64,000 nucleotides of DNA, taken from assembly GCF_900086715.1 (NCBI RefSeq), contig NZ_FLKH01000011.1, forward strand, positions 682,001-746,000, in the 5' to 3' direction. The notes under the pieces are model-generated. The model saw only the letters and a program-made list of their open reading frames with translations. It was not told the DNA's origin and did not search any database. Made by a program: the position numbers and the translations under genes. Source of the stretch: Gracilibacillus timonensis. GTDB taxonomy: Bacteria > Bacillota > Bacilli > Bacillales > Amphibacillaceae. Positions 52,467 to 61,669 of the stretch are shown here, piece by piece; position 1 is the stretch's first letter; each line of letters opens with the position of its first letter.

Positions 52467-53119
52467 ATGAAGACATTATTAATTGCAGATGATTTAACAG
52501 GAGCGCTAGATTCAGGTGTTCAATTTTCTAAAAAAAAATATCTACCACGGTCTATTTAGGGATAGAAGAAAGCATTAATTCCTACTCTGAGGTTGTCATA
52601 ATTAACTCAAATAGTCGTCACGACAATCCACAAATAGCTTATAACAAAGTAGCAAATATACTAGAAAAACATGCCGATCAATTTGATTTAATCTTTTTGA
52701 AAACGGATTCTGGTTTGAGAGGGAATATATCTGCCACGCTTAAAGCAGGAATTGATGTATTGCAAGAAACATTAGCCTTTGTTCCAGCATATCCATCTGT
52801 TAATCGAAAAACAATTGATGGAACTCATTATATAAATGGACAATTGCTACAGCATTCTATCTTTAAAAATGACTTATCTCGATTATCTTCAAGCCATGTC
52901 ATAGATATTATAAATCAAGATTATCAAGTTCCTGCACAGTTGATTGGTAAGAATGAAGTATACAGCTATTTAGTACAAGGTCAAGGGAAAAATCTAGTGA
53001 ATGTTTATGATTGTGATAGCTTGAGCCATTTAGAATCTATTGTGAAAACATTACAAACCAAAGGTCGTTTAACCTTTATCGCCGGTTGTGCAGATTTAGC
53101 GCATATTATTTCAGAATAA
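52467..53119 (+). pseudogene. four-carbon acid sugar kinase (DUF1537), frame-shifted and truncated
   Basis: The ATG at 52467 starts MKTLLIADDLTGALDSGVQF, the N-terminal signature of four-carbon acid sugar kinases (DtnK/OtnK family). The frame is then lost at an A9 run (52530-52538) and picked up in the -1 frame as ISTTVYLG, continuing with KTDSGLRGNISATL to GCADLAHIISE and a stop at 53119. Only the N-terminal domain is left; the C-terminal nucleotide-binding domain (about 200 residues) is missing. One A more at the run would restore the frame, but the truncation would remain. Confidence 0.88.
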
Positions 53120-53381
53120 CAAGCTTATAAAAAGTAAATGTGATAGGTACTATTTCATACTCTCTAGCCTCCTACCTCCATAAAACTGTTTTTACTTATC
53201 AGTCAATTTCCTGTCCTATTTGTGGTTAACTATCTAACGTCAAAAGTATAAGAATCACTGTACAACCTATCCCCTACCATCAAGACAAAAATTGTTACAA
53301 GACCTATTGCAGGTACACAATTTATTCCATACGATAAATATACGCATGGTTATAAACTACAATAGATGGAGGTTAATAGTG

Positions 53382-54230
53382 ATGTTAAAAAATAAAGATA
53401 GCTTTAAAGTTTTACAATTAACTGATTTACACATAGGGGAAACCCCTTTAAATGCAGATGACCAGAAAACATTTGATCTGATCAAGTCTACAGTTAAAGA
53501 AATCGATCCTGATTTAATTGTGGTGACAGGAGATTTAATCTGGTCTGAGGGTGTAACCGATCCTGAAAAGAGTTTTCATGAGCTAATTGAAGTATTTAAT
53601 AGTATAGAGAAACCGATTGCAGTCACATATGGTAACCATGATACCGAAGAAGGAATTACTAGATCTGACTTAAGAATATTAGAACGTAAACTATTACATG
53701 CCGTTGAAAAGAAACATAGTTTCATTGTGGAAGACCGAGAATCTTATTGTGTGGAAATAAGGGAGCAAAACGGAGATCTAGCGCATGTCCTTTATATAGT
53801 AGATAGTGGTGCCAATGATCCACTTGAAATTGGTACTTATGAATTTGTTCATCCCAAACAAGTAAATTGGTTTTATGATGTATCAGCCCTTTATCAACAG
53901 GAGAAAAAGCAAGCAACAGAAGATCTTTTATTCCTCCATATTCCACTCCCTGAATATCATGAAGCCTGGAAAAATGGTAAAGCATACGGTTATAAATATG
54001 AAGAAGTCTCTTCGCCAGCAGTAAATACAGGCTTATTTACCTCTTTACTATTAAACAAACAAGTGAAAGGTGTGTTCTGCGGGCATGATCATGATAATGA
54101 TTTCGAAGGGAGTTACCATGGAATAAAGTTATGCTTTGGAAGGATTACAGGTTTTAACTGCTATGGTGATCTGCCACGTGGTGGAAGAGTAATTGAATTA
54201 CAGATTAATCAGTCTGGTAGTCCTAAATAA
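53382..54230 (+). CDS. calcineurin-like metallophosphoesterase
   Basis: The product is 282 residues from the ATG at 53382, with GGAGG 9 nt upstream. The metal-binding motifs are complete: LQLTDLHIGE (Asp-x-His), VVTGDLIWSEG (Gly-Asp), TYGNHDTEEG (Gly-Asn-His-Asp), FLHIPL and FCGHDHDND (Gly-His-x-His). There is no signal peptide, so it is cytoplasmic, unlike secreted purple acid phosphatases of similar sequence. It would hydrolyse a phosphomonoester or diester, possibly removing phosphate from an intermediate of the pathway encoded upstream. Its link to that operon is only positional. Confidence 0.88.
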   Translation: MLKNKDSFKVLQLTDLHIGETPLNADDQKTFDLIKSTVKEIDPDLIVVTGDLIWSEGVTDPEKSFHELIEVFNSIEKPIAVTYGNHDTEEGITRSDLRILERKLLHAVEKKHSFIVEDRESYCVEIREQNGDLAHVLYIVDSGANDPLEIGTYEFVHPKQVNWFYDVSALYQQEKKQATEDLLFLHIPLPEYHEAWKNGKAYGYKYEEVSSPAVNTGLFTSLLLNKQVKGVFCGHDHDNDFEGSYHGIKLCFGRITGFNCYGDLPRGGRVIELQINQSGSPK

Positions 54231-54264
54231 ATTTAGTAAATCTATTCGTCGAAAGAATAAGGAT

Positions 54265-54495
54265 ATGGTGTGTCGAATTTTGTGCTTGAAAGAACAGAAT
54301 ATACCAGATTTTATGGAACAAATAAGTTCCCAGGATATTCATATTCATAAATATTCTGTTACCAACGAGACACCTGAGTTACGGAGGATAAATATTCATG
54401 TTGATGGAATAAATAAGAAAAGGTTTTCTGAGTTATTTAGATTACTATCAAACAATGAGGAAGTGAAGGAAATGGAGTTGGTTTATAAAGATTGA
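54265..54495 (+). CDS. small ACT-like protein or MgtC C-terminal fragment
   Basis: The product is 76 residues from an ATG at 54265 (AAGGA upstream). RILCLKEQNIPDFMEQISSQDIHIHKYSV and NNEEVKEMELVY resemble the cytoplasmic ACT-like C-terminal domain of MgtC/SapB proteins. No membrane segment precedes it; upstream is the phosphoesterase gene. It may be a leftover of an mgtC gene or a free-standing small domain. A hairpin at 54571-54606 lies about 75 nt downstream. Confidence 0.45.
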   Translation: MVCRILCLKEQNIPDFMEQISSQDIHIHKYSVTNETPELRRINIHVDGINKKRFSELFRLLSNNEEVKEMELVYKD

Positions 54496-54570
54496 GAATA
54501 AATTTATGAGATGATTATTAAACAATAGTATGATGGGTTGCGTAAACTAGTAAATATTAAAAATCTTAAA

Positions 54571-54606
54571 AAGCATGCAGGGACAAAAAGTCTTTCCTGC
54601 ATGCTT
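54571..54606. terminator. 11-bp hairpin, possible terminator
   Basis: AAGCATGCAGG (54571-54581) and CCTGCATGCTT (54596-54606) pair perfectly. On the minus strand the stem is followed by TTTTAAGATTTTT. On the plus strand it follows the ACT-like gene but lacks a T-run. Confidence 0.55.
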
Positions 54607-54902
54607 AGGTAAACTTCGAAATAAATTCTCTCTCATTCATTTTTATACATTCGTTATTCGCCCGCCTCCCCACTCCTATTATTATAATTTCTCACCCGAT
54701 TTTTTCCTTTATTATACAATATATAAAACTAGCTTGCTTTCTTATGAAGGTCATATATAATAATTATAATTCACCTGTCCCTTATAACTAAAGTAACATA
54801 ACAGTTCTTAAAAGGGCTGTCTTTTTTTATCGAATGTAAAACAGCTGATATGTTATGAAGAAGGTGATTACTGTTAAGTAAAAAGGAAATAGCTATACAT
54901 TT

Positions 54903-54917
54903 TTGAAAGCGCTATCT
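54903..54917 (+). promoter_or_regulatory. CcpA cre site, perfect consensus match
   Basis: TTGAAAGCGCTATCT matches WTGNAANCGNWNNCW at all fixed positions and lies 57 nt before the YesM-like gene. It should bring the sensor, and through it the transporter operon, under carbon catabolite repression. The rest of the gap 54607-54902 shows no gene. Confidence 0.75.
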
Positions 54918-54973
54918 AGTTGAGGGGGGGATGCTTTTATTAAGTAAACGATTTTGCACAACGGGGAGGACAT

Positions 54974-56749
54974 ATGAAATCGAAACGTTTACAAAAAAAT
55001 AATAACACCAGTTTGAAATCTATTCTACTTATTAGTTTTATTTGTATTGCTATCATACCAGTTATATTCATATCTGTTGTGATGTATATGAAGAGTTCCC
55101 AAATAATCAATCAAAATGCTTCAAAATATGTAACTCAAATATTACAACAGACCAATCAGGAGATTGATTCCAAGCTAAAACAATTTGCTGAAGATTCTAT
55201 TCCGGTATTAACGAACAATGAAATACAAGAAAGTTTAAACCCACAAAATATTCAAGCTGCCGATTATAGTACAAGAGAAGATTTAAGAAAAGTGCTGACG
55301 CGTTTCATTATAGATAATAGTAATATAACATCTGCCTCCATCTATCTTAATGATGGCAGTCTTTTGGTTACTACTGAAAATAAGCCAAATGAGTTACAGT
55401 TATCGCCTGATAAGATAGACCAGTTGGATCAGTATAAGGGTAAGGTAATATGGAGCTATGCAAATGCAAACCCTTCTTCACTTCAGAAAAATTTGGTTGT
55501 AGGGCGTCGTGCTATCAAGAATGTATTAGGTCCCTCTACTGAACCAATTGGCTATTTATCATTTACCATATCAGAAAATTTAATCTTTGATTTAATAGCA
55601 GAATTAGAGATGGGTCAGACTGGAAGTACATTCATTTTGGACCAAACGGGAACAATCCTTACTAGTCAGTTGAGAGGAAGTATAGGAACGAAATTAGATG
55701 AAAAAATATTCGAAAACGTATCAGATAGATACCAGGAAAATACGGATAGTGTGATTGAGAAAATTGGCAGTACGGATTATTTTATTGCATTCGATCAATC
55801 AGAGGAAACGGGCTGGAGTGTAGTGGGTTTAGTCCCAGCTGATGAAATCACAGAAGGATTATGGGAAGTTCAAAGAATCCTCCTAATCATCGTTATCGTC
55901 TGGGTGATCCTGACCATTTTTTTATCGTCTAAAATAACGAAGAGTGTAACCGATCCTTTGATGGAATTGATAACTACCATGAAAACAGTAGAGAAAGGCG
56001 ATTTTTCGGTACGTGTGAATTTAAAACAAAATAGAGAGATTCAATCGATAAGCAATAGTTTTAATCGAATGATTTACAAGATTAATGAATTGATTAAACA
56101 GGTATATGAGCGAGAAATGAAAGAAAAACAAGCAGAATTAAAAGCCCTGCAAGCTCAGATTAATCCTCATTTTCTTTATAATACATTGGATACTTTGTAT
56201 TGGATGTTATATGTAAAAGGGGAGGAGAAAATCGGGGGGTTGATTGTATCCCTATCTAGTATGCTTCGCTACAGCATTGGTAATGAAAGTTCACTTGTCT
56301 TACTGAAACAAGAAGTTGACAACATGCAAAACTATATTAATTTACAATCTGCTAGGACAGGAGACAGTATAGATTTTGAATTTCATATGGAGGAAAGACT
56401 TGAACATGCCAAGGTGCTTAAACTGATGTTACAACCAATTGTAGAAAATGCTGTCCATCATGGGCTTGAAGAAAGGGATGGAAAAGGAAGGATAGTTATA
56501 TCCATCCGAGAGGAACAAGGAAATCTAATCTTGATAGTGGAGGATAATGGCATCGGTATCGCGAAAACACAAATCGAGTCTTTTCAAAAGGAACAGCAAA
56601 TCAATGATGGTATTGGGCTGCATAATGTAGACGAACGGATTAAACTTACCTTTGGTTCCACTTATGGTATCAATATAGAAAGCCGGCTAGGTGAAGGAAC
56701 CAAGGTTACTATTAGGTTACCTCTTTATTTTCAAAACAAGAATTTGTAA
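54974..56749 (+). CDS. yesM: YesM-type sensor histidine kinase
   Basis: The product is 591 residues with GGGGAGGA 5 nt before the ATG. One membrane segment is at about 19-41 and a second at about 298-320, with an extracellular dCache-type sensor domain between. A HAMP region follows (SKITKSVTDPLMELITTMK). The His_kinase domain has LQAQINPHFLYNTLDTLYWM with His399 as the phosphorylation site, then the N-box PIVENAVHHGLE and G-boxes DNGIGIA and GIGLHNVDERI. It phosphorylates the YesN-like regulator encoded 31 nt downstream. The pair probably senses an external oligosaccharide. Confidence 0.9.
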   Translation: MKSKRLQKNNNTSLKSILLISFICIAIIPVIFISVVMYMKSSQIINQNASKYVTQILQQTNQEIDSKLKQFAEDSIPVLTNNEIQESLNPQNIQAADYSTREDLRKVLTRFIIDNSNITSASIYLNDGSLLVTTENKPNELQLSPDKIDQLDQYKGKVIWSYANANPSSLQKNLVVGRRAIKNVLGPSTEPIGYLSFTISENLIFDLIAELEMGQTGSTFILDQTGTILTSQLRGSIGTKLDEKIFENVSDRYQENTDSVIEKIGSTDYFIAFDQSEETGWSVVGLVPADEITEGLWEVQRILLIIVIVWVILTIFLSSKITKSVTDPLMELITTMKTVEKGDFSVRVNLKQNREIQSISNSFNRMIYKINELIKQVYEREMKEKQAELKALQAQINPHFLYNTLDTLYWMLYVKGEEKIGGLIVSLSSMLRYSIGNESSLVLLKQEVDNMQNYINLQSARTGDSIDFEFHMEERLEHAKVLKLMLQPIVENAVHHGLEERDGKGRIVISIREEQGNLILIVEDNGIGIAKTQIESFQKEQQINDGIGLHNVDERIKLTFGSTYGINIESRLGEGTKVTIRLPLYFQNKNL

Positions 56750-56780
56750 GAAACGGAGCTACGAGAAGGAGTGAAATCAT

Positions 56781-58325
56781 TTGTACAGTCATAAATTGCT
56801 ACTAGTTGATGATGAATATATGGTTCGGACAGGATTGAAGAAGGTCATTGAAAACTTGGATGGGAATTGGCAATTAGTCGGGGAGGCGACAAACGGTGAA
56901 GAGGGTCTCATGCTTATCAAACAGTATCAGCCTGACTTAATTATTTCAGACATTCGCATGCCGAAAATGGATGGCTTAACCCTTTTACAAAAGAGTAAAG
57001 AATTGCATCCTGAAAGTATGGTTATATTACTCACAGGATATCCTGAGTTTGAATACGCCCAACAAGCATTAAGAAACGGTGCCCTTGATTACATTTTAAA
57101 ACCTACGAAAGCTGAGGACATTATAAAAGTGTTAAAGAAGGCAGAATCTCTTTTGATAGAACAGAAGCAAGAAAAACAAGAGAAACAAGATTTACATGAT
57201 TCATTGAATCATTATAATAAATGGATTACAGAAAAGGCCTTTCGAAATTTATTGTATGGGGGACATATCGGAAATATAGATATTTCACATAAAGATGAGT
57301 GGGGTTCAGAGACCGATATTGTTGTGATTACGATCGTTCAAAATAAACCACTATCATTGGGGCAACGTGTGAAAATTTTAGAGGAGTTGACCAAAAACCT
57401 TTTCTCGAGGGGGTTAGAAATCATCGTTCTTCCGGATGCGCAAGATGAGATACTATTATTAGTAGTAGGTGAAAAAGAGGAATTCTTGGATTGGGATAGT
57501 TTAAAAGAAAAACTCCATGCATTAAGGATTAAATGTGCACAAAATCATCAATTCTTTTGGAAAGCGGGAGTTGGTGGGCAGCTTTCGTTAATGGCAGAAG
57601 CCTCTTTATCTTATCATCAAAGTAAAAAGGCCGTTCATTATTCGAAGCCTGATCAATTAATTATTCATTATCATGATATTCTTGATTTTGACAAAGACCC
57701 TTCCATTATCCCGTTTGAATTAGAGTTATCCCTGGTGAGTGCGATAAAGTTAGGGCGAAAGGAAGAAGTAAAGAAGTCATTTGATCAGCTTACTGTCTAT
57801 TTTGAGCATATGATGTTTAAGGAATTAAATAATTATGTTAATAGTTTATTAGTGAAGATTACCAACAGTTTATTAATTAAATATGAGTCAAACTCATTAT
57901 CTTTTCCAAATCCAAGCGCTGTGCAGGAATGGTTTTATCAACAAGTGATGCAATGCTTTGCAAAAGTGAATGAACGAGAAATAAAAGAGAAAAATTATAT
58001 CATTGAAAGAGCAAAAAAGATGATTGCAGAGAGATATGATTGTGATCTTACGCTAAAAAATGTAGCGGTCGATTTAAGTATTAATCCAAGCTACCTGAGT
58101 GTCCTTTTCAAACAGGAAACAGGTGAAACTTTCAGTGAGTATTTAGTGAGTTATCGATATCAAGTGGCAAAAGAATTATTAGAAAATCCTCGATTAAAAA
58201 TATATGAAATTGCTGAGCAAGTTGGATATGTAAATGGGAGATACTTCAGTCAAATGTTTAAACGAAATAGTGGATTAACCCCCAAACAATACCGCAATCA
58301 GTTGGAAATTACGATAAGTGATTAA
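56781..58325 (+). CDS. yesN: YesN-type response regulator with AraC domain
   Basis: The product is 514 residues from a TTG at 56781, with AAGGAG upstream. The receiver domain has LLVDDEYMVRTGL and the phosphorylated Asp57 in LIISDIRMPKMDGL, followed by a Lys at YILKPTKAED. A central linker of about 270 residues has a coiled-coil start (EQKQEKQEKQDLHDSL). The C-terminal AraC HTH is CDLTLKNVAVDLSINPSYLSVLFKQETGETFSEYL and LKIYEIAEQVGYVNGRYFSQMFKR. It forms a pair with the upstream sensor. Its probable target is the ABC importer operon after the terminator at 58322. Confidence 0.9.
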   Translation: MYSHKLLLVDDEYMVRTGLKKVIENLDGNWQLVGEATNGEEGLMLIKQYQPDLIISDIRMPKMDGLTLLQKSKELHPESMVILLTGYPEFEYAQQALRNGALDYILKPTKAEDIIKVLKKAESLLIEQKQEKQEKQDLHDSLNHYNKWITEKAFRNLLYGGHIGNIDISHKDEWGSETDIVVITIVQNKPLSLGQRVKILEELTKNLFSRGLEIIVLPDAQDEILLLVVGEKEEFLDWDSLKEKLHALRIKCAQNHQFFWKAGVGGQLSLMAEASLSYHQSKKAVHYSKPDQLIIHYHDILDFDKDPSIIPFELELSLVSAIKLGRKEEVKKSFDQLTVYFEHMMFKELNNYVNSLLVKITNSLLIKYESNSLSFPNPSAVQEWFYQQVMQCFAKVNEREIKEKNYIIERAKKMIAERYDCDLTLKNVAVDLSINPSYLSVLFKQETGETFSEYLVSYRYQVAKELLENPRLKIYEIAEQVGYVNGRYFSQMFKRNSGLTPKQYRNQLEITISD

Positions 58326-58354
58326 AAACCTCTAAAGTGTTTGGAGGTTTTTAA
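58322..58354 (+). terminator. intrinsic terminator after the response regulator
   Basis: TTAAAAACCTC (58322-58332) and GAGGTTTTTAA (58344-58354) pair perfectly with an 11-nt loop. The stem begins within the stop codon of the response regulator gene. Confidence 0.85.
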
Positions 58355-58385
58355 TATGAACAAACAAAACCTAATCATCGCTACA

Positions 58386-58414
58386 TTGTCGATATCTCAA
58401 AAGTACATTACACT
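58386..58414 (+). promoter_or_regulatory. promoter of the sugar ABC importer operon
   Basis: TTGTCG (58386-58391) and TACACT (58409-58414) are separated by 17 nt. The -10 is weak, as expected for an activator-dependent promoter. The start would be near 58421, inside the palindrome. Confidence 0.6.
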
Positions 58415-58418
58415 AACC

Positions 58419-58430
58419 TTGTGATCACAA
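58419..58430. promoter_or_regulatory. perfect 12-bp palindrome at the transcription start
   Basis: TTGTGATCACAA is fully self-complementary and covers the predicted start site of the importer operon. It is a candidate repressor site, perhaps for a LacI- or CRP/FNR-type protein not encoded here. Confidence 0.5.
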
Positions 58431-58454
58431 TTTTCACAAAAAGGAGGTTAGCAT

Positions 58455-59339
58455 ATGTTTAATTTTAGCAGAAGGGCACGCGAAAATATGTGGGCATATC
58501 TTTTTATAGGGCCACAAATGATAGGGCTTACATTATTTATTATCGGTCCTATTATCTTTGCATTCGCTATTAGTTTTACGGATTGGGACATTGGTTCAAC
58601 ACCTACATGGTTAGGTTTAGAAAATTATACAAAGCAATTATCGGACTCTGTCTTTTGGAAAGTAGTAAGGAATACCTCGGTTTTTGCGTTGATTAATATC
58701 CCTTTAACGATGATCGGTTCTTTAATCATAGCTCTGATGCTTAATCAAAACATCAAGGGAAAAGTCATCCTACGAACGGCGTATTTTATGCCTGTTGTCA
58801 CTTCATCTGTCGCAGTAGCACTAGTGTGGACATGGATGTATAATCCTGATTTTGGTTTGATTAATTCAAGCTTAGGGTTCATTGGGATTGAAGGACCAGG
58901 TTGGTTATCTAGTTTAAAATGGGCTCTACCGTCTATTGCTTTCATGACGATATGGCAAGGGATAGGGTATAATATGATCTTATTTCTAGCAGGTTTGCAA
59001 GGCATATCCAAGCAACTTTATGAAGCCGCTATCATCGATGGGGCAAATGCTTGGCAAAAATTCTGGAAAATAACCTTTCCGTTATTGTCCCCAACGATAT
59101 TCTTTGTCCTTGTTATGTTACTGATTAACTCGTTTCAAATATTTAACGAACCTTATATGATGACAAAAGGAGGTCCAGCAGATGCAAGCAATGTCTTTGT
59201 ATTGCACATCTATGACAAGGCATTTCAATTTTTTCAAATGGGAGAAGCTTCTGCGATAGCCTTTATCCTATTTGTTATCATCTTAGTTTTCACACTGTTA
59301 CAATTTAAATTTTCAAAGTGGGTGAATTACGATGCCTAG
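58455..59339 (+). CDS. sugar ABC transporter permease (MalF type)
   Basis: The product is 294 residues with six membrane segments and AAGGAGG 8 nt before the ATG. It starts with the N-terminal pattern RRARENMWAYLFIGPQMIGL of CUT1 permeases. The EAA loop is YEAAIIDGANAWQKFWKITFPLLSP, which contacts the shared MsmX-type ATPase. No ATPase gene is in the operon, as is usual for this class. It overlaps the next permease by 8 nt. It imports an oligosaccharide delivered by the lipoprotein encoded at 60286. Confidence 0.92.
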   Translation: MFNFSRRARENMWAYLFIGPQMIGLTLFIIGPIIFAFAISFTDWDIGSTPTWLGLENYTKQLSDSVFWKVVRNTSVFALINIPLTMIGSLIIALMLNQNIKGKVILRTAYFMPVVTSSVAVALVWTWMYNPDFGLINSSLGFIGIEGPGWLSSLKWALPSIAFMTIWQGIGYNMILFLAGLQGISKQLYEAAIIDGANAWQKFWKITFPLLSPTIFFVLVMLLINSFQIFNEPYMMTKGGPADASNVFVLHIYDKAFQFFQMGEASAIAFILFVIILVFTLLQFKFSKWVNYDA

Positions 59340-60216
59340 TATGACATTAAGTCGTTCCAAAAGGTCTGACACACAAGAAAACGGAAAAAGTATGGGGCAA
59401 TATATGATGAAAGGTTTTATCTATATTGTGTTAATTGCAGGTGCACTGGTTATGCTTGTTCCTTTTCTATGGATGATTTCTACCTCATTAAAGGGACAAG
59501 GTGCTGTATTTGAATATCCGCCTCGTCTCATTCCAAATCCTTTTGAGTTTGATAATTACAGCAGGGCTTGGTCCGCTTTACCCTTTGGCTTGGCTTACTG
59601 GAATAGCTTGAAAATTACGGGATTAGTGACAGCAGGCACTTTAATAAGCTGTTCCATGGCGGGTTATGCATTTGCCAAAATGAATTTCGTTGGGAAGAAC
59701 TTTCTATTTGTGGTGTTGTTAGCAACGATGATGATACCTGGACAAATAACCCTGATTCCTATGTTTATGTTATTCAAAGAAATTGGCTGGGTGAATACAC
59801 ATCTCCCGCTTATTATACCACCGATTCTAACCAATGCCTTCGGCGTATTTCTGCTTCGGCAATTTATGAGTACATTTCCAACAGAACTAGAAGATGCGGC
59901 TAGAATTGATGGATTGAATACATGGAAGATTTATTGGAAGATAGTTCTGCCAAATTGTAAACCAGCCCTTGCTGCTTTAGGTATTTTTACTTTTATGGCA
60001 AATTGGAATAATTTCTTGGCACCACTTATTTATTTGGATGATGAGTCGAAGTTTACTATTCCGTTAATTATTGCTTCTTTCCAAGGGCTTTACACCACAG
60101 ATTGGACAGTATTGATGGCAGCCTCTGCTATATCCCTTATTCCTGTATTAATTATTTATTTATTTGCACAAAGATACTTTATTGAGGGGATTACATTAAG
60201 CGGCATAAAAGGGTAG
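59332..60216 (+). CDS. sugar ABC transporter permease (MalG type)
   Basis: The product is 294 residues with six membrane segments. Family pattern: VPFLWMISTSLKGQGAVFEYPP near the N-terminus, the EAA loop LEDAARIDGLNTWKIYWKIVLPNCKPA, WNNFLAPLIYL, and the C-terminal RYFIEGITLSGIKG. It forms a heterodimer with the preceding permease, overlapping it by 8 nt. The truncated permease at 23512-23823 ends with a closely similar tail, so the two could be paralogues from the same family of importers. Confidence 0.92.
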   Translation: MPSMTLSRSKRSDTQENGKSMGQYMMKGFIYIVLIAGALVMLVPFLWMISTSLKGQGAVFEYPPRLIPNPFEFDNYSRAWSALPFGLAYWNSLKITGLVTAGTLISCSMAGYAFAKMNFVGKNFLFVVLLATMMIPGQITLIPMFMLFKEIGWVNTHLPLIIPPILTNAFGVFLLRQFMSTFPTELEDAARIDGLNTWKIYWKIVLPNCKPALAALGIFTFMANWNNFLAPLIYLDDESKFTIPLIIASFQGLYTTDWTVLMAASAISLIPVLIIYLFAQRYFIEGITLSGIKG

Positions 60217-60285
60217 TTTATTGTAAGTATTCAGAAGTCCGCATGAATAAATAGAAATTTGAAAATGAATAGAAGGAGGGTTAAA

Positions 60286-61590
60286 ATGAAAAGGATTACA
60301 TTTTTGAATATGTTGATAGTGTCTATTGTTTTGCTAATAGCTGGGTGCTCCAACGATGCCAATTCAGAGGGAGATAATGGGGGTGGCGATAAAGTAGAGT
60401 TACGAATGTCCATTGTAGCAGGTACTGAGGAGATGCCAGGGTGGCAAGGGATTGTGGATGCCTTTAATGAATCGCAATCAGATATCCATGTAAAATTAGA
60501 ACGATTACCAGGGAGCTGGGATGAGTATAATCAAAAAATGACAGCTCAAATAGCTGCTGGAGATCCGCCTGATATTGGAAGAATTGGAGTAGCCTATATG
60601 CCAATGTATTCTTCTAAGGGACAATTAGAAGACTTATCACCATTTGTAGAATCGTTAAATAAAGATGATTATTTTGATTCTATTTTTACGGAGTATACAG
60701 ATGGCAATATATATGGTGCACCGATTGGTGTATATACCATGGCAATGTATTATAATAAAACCTTATTTGATGAAGCTGGAATTGAGTATCCACCGGCAGA
60801 TTGGGGAGAGGCTTGGACTTGGGATCAATTTAAAGAAGCGGCAGAAAAAATGACACAAGGATCGGGAGCAAATAAACAGTACGGAGCCTATGTAGGTTTT
60901 AATCCTGAACGATCTATTCAATATTTATGGTCTAATAATGGTGGATTAATTAATGAAGAAATGACAGAATCGATGGTGAATACAGACGAATCAAAAGAAG
61001 CTTTAACATTTCTGCAAAGTTTTATCCAGTCAGGAATTTCCCCAACACCAGCAGAAACAGAAACTATGCCTACCGATCAATTGTTTAAAACAGGAAGATT
61101 GGGCATGATTGCAGAGGGGCAGTGGATGATGCCTTCCTTTGCAGAGATTGATTCATTTGAATGGGGAGTTGCGCCGATTCCAAGAAGTACAAATGGAGAA
61201 GCTGTTACACCTAATTTTATCGACAAATATGTAGTTTATAAAGGTTCTGACCATGTAGAAGAGGCATGGCAAGCTATTGAGTTCTTTATGAGCGAAGAAG
61301 CTGAAAATATTCTGGTGGATCACGGCTTAGGCGGCATACCAACATTAAAATCAGTAGCTGAGGAACGAGAAAGTGATATGTTTAATCCATTAAATGCAGA
61401 AGAAAAAGAAGTATGGTTCCAATCTGTAGATTATTCAAAAGAAGTTCCTTTTACGAATAACTGGCAAGAAGTGATGAATGAATCGATGAAGAAGTTTGAT
61501 TTGGTGGGGTTAGATGAATTAGAAGCAGATAAGGCAGCTGATGAATTGTCTCCAATATTAGAGGGGTTGTTGCAGGAAGCGAATCAATAA
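60286..61590 (+). CDS. extracellular sugar-binding lipoprotein (family 1)
   Basis: The product is 434 residues from the ATG at 60286, with AGGAGG 8 nt upstream; an in-frame ATG at 60259 is not favoured. The signal peptide ends in the lipobox LIAGC with Cys21, followed by a Ser/Asn/Gly-rich linker. The mature protein has the family pattern RMSIVAGTEEMPGWQGIVDAFNESQ, AGDPPDIGRIG and YGAPIGVYTMAMYYNKTLFDEAGI. It captures the substrate for the two permeases. The gene is 69 nt after the second permease and 79 nt before the GH127-like gene. Confidence 0.92.
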   Translation: MKRITFLNMLIVSIVLLIAGCSNDANSEGDNGGGDKVELRMSIVAGTEEMPGWQGIVDAFNESQSDIHVKLERLPGSWDEYNQKMTAQIAAGDPPDIGRIGVAYMPMYSSKGQLEDLSPFVESLNKDDYFDSIFTEYTDGNIYGAPIGVYTMAMYYNKTLFDEAGIEYPPADWGEAWTWDQFKEAAEKMTQGSGANKQYGAYVGFNPERSIQYLWSNNGGLINEEMTESMVNTDESKEALTFLQSFIQSGISPTPAETETMPTDQLFKTGRLGMIAEGQWMMPSFAEIDSFEWGVAPIPRSTNGEAVTPNFIDKYVVYKGSDHVEEAWQAIEFFMSEEAENILVDHGLGGIPTLKSVAEERESDMFNPLNAEEKEVWFQSVDYSKEVPFTNNWQEVMNESMKKFDLVGLDELEADKAADELSPILEGLLQEANQ

Positions 61591-61669
61591 TGATTGGAGT
61601 GTACAGGGCATGCAAATCTCTGTGCACTCTATTTCTAGAGTGATGAAGGACAAAAGGTGGGATAACAAA

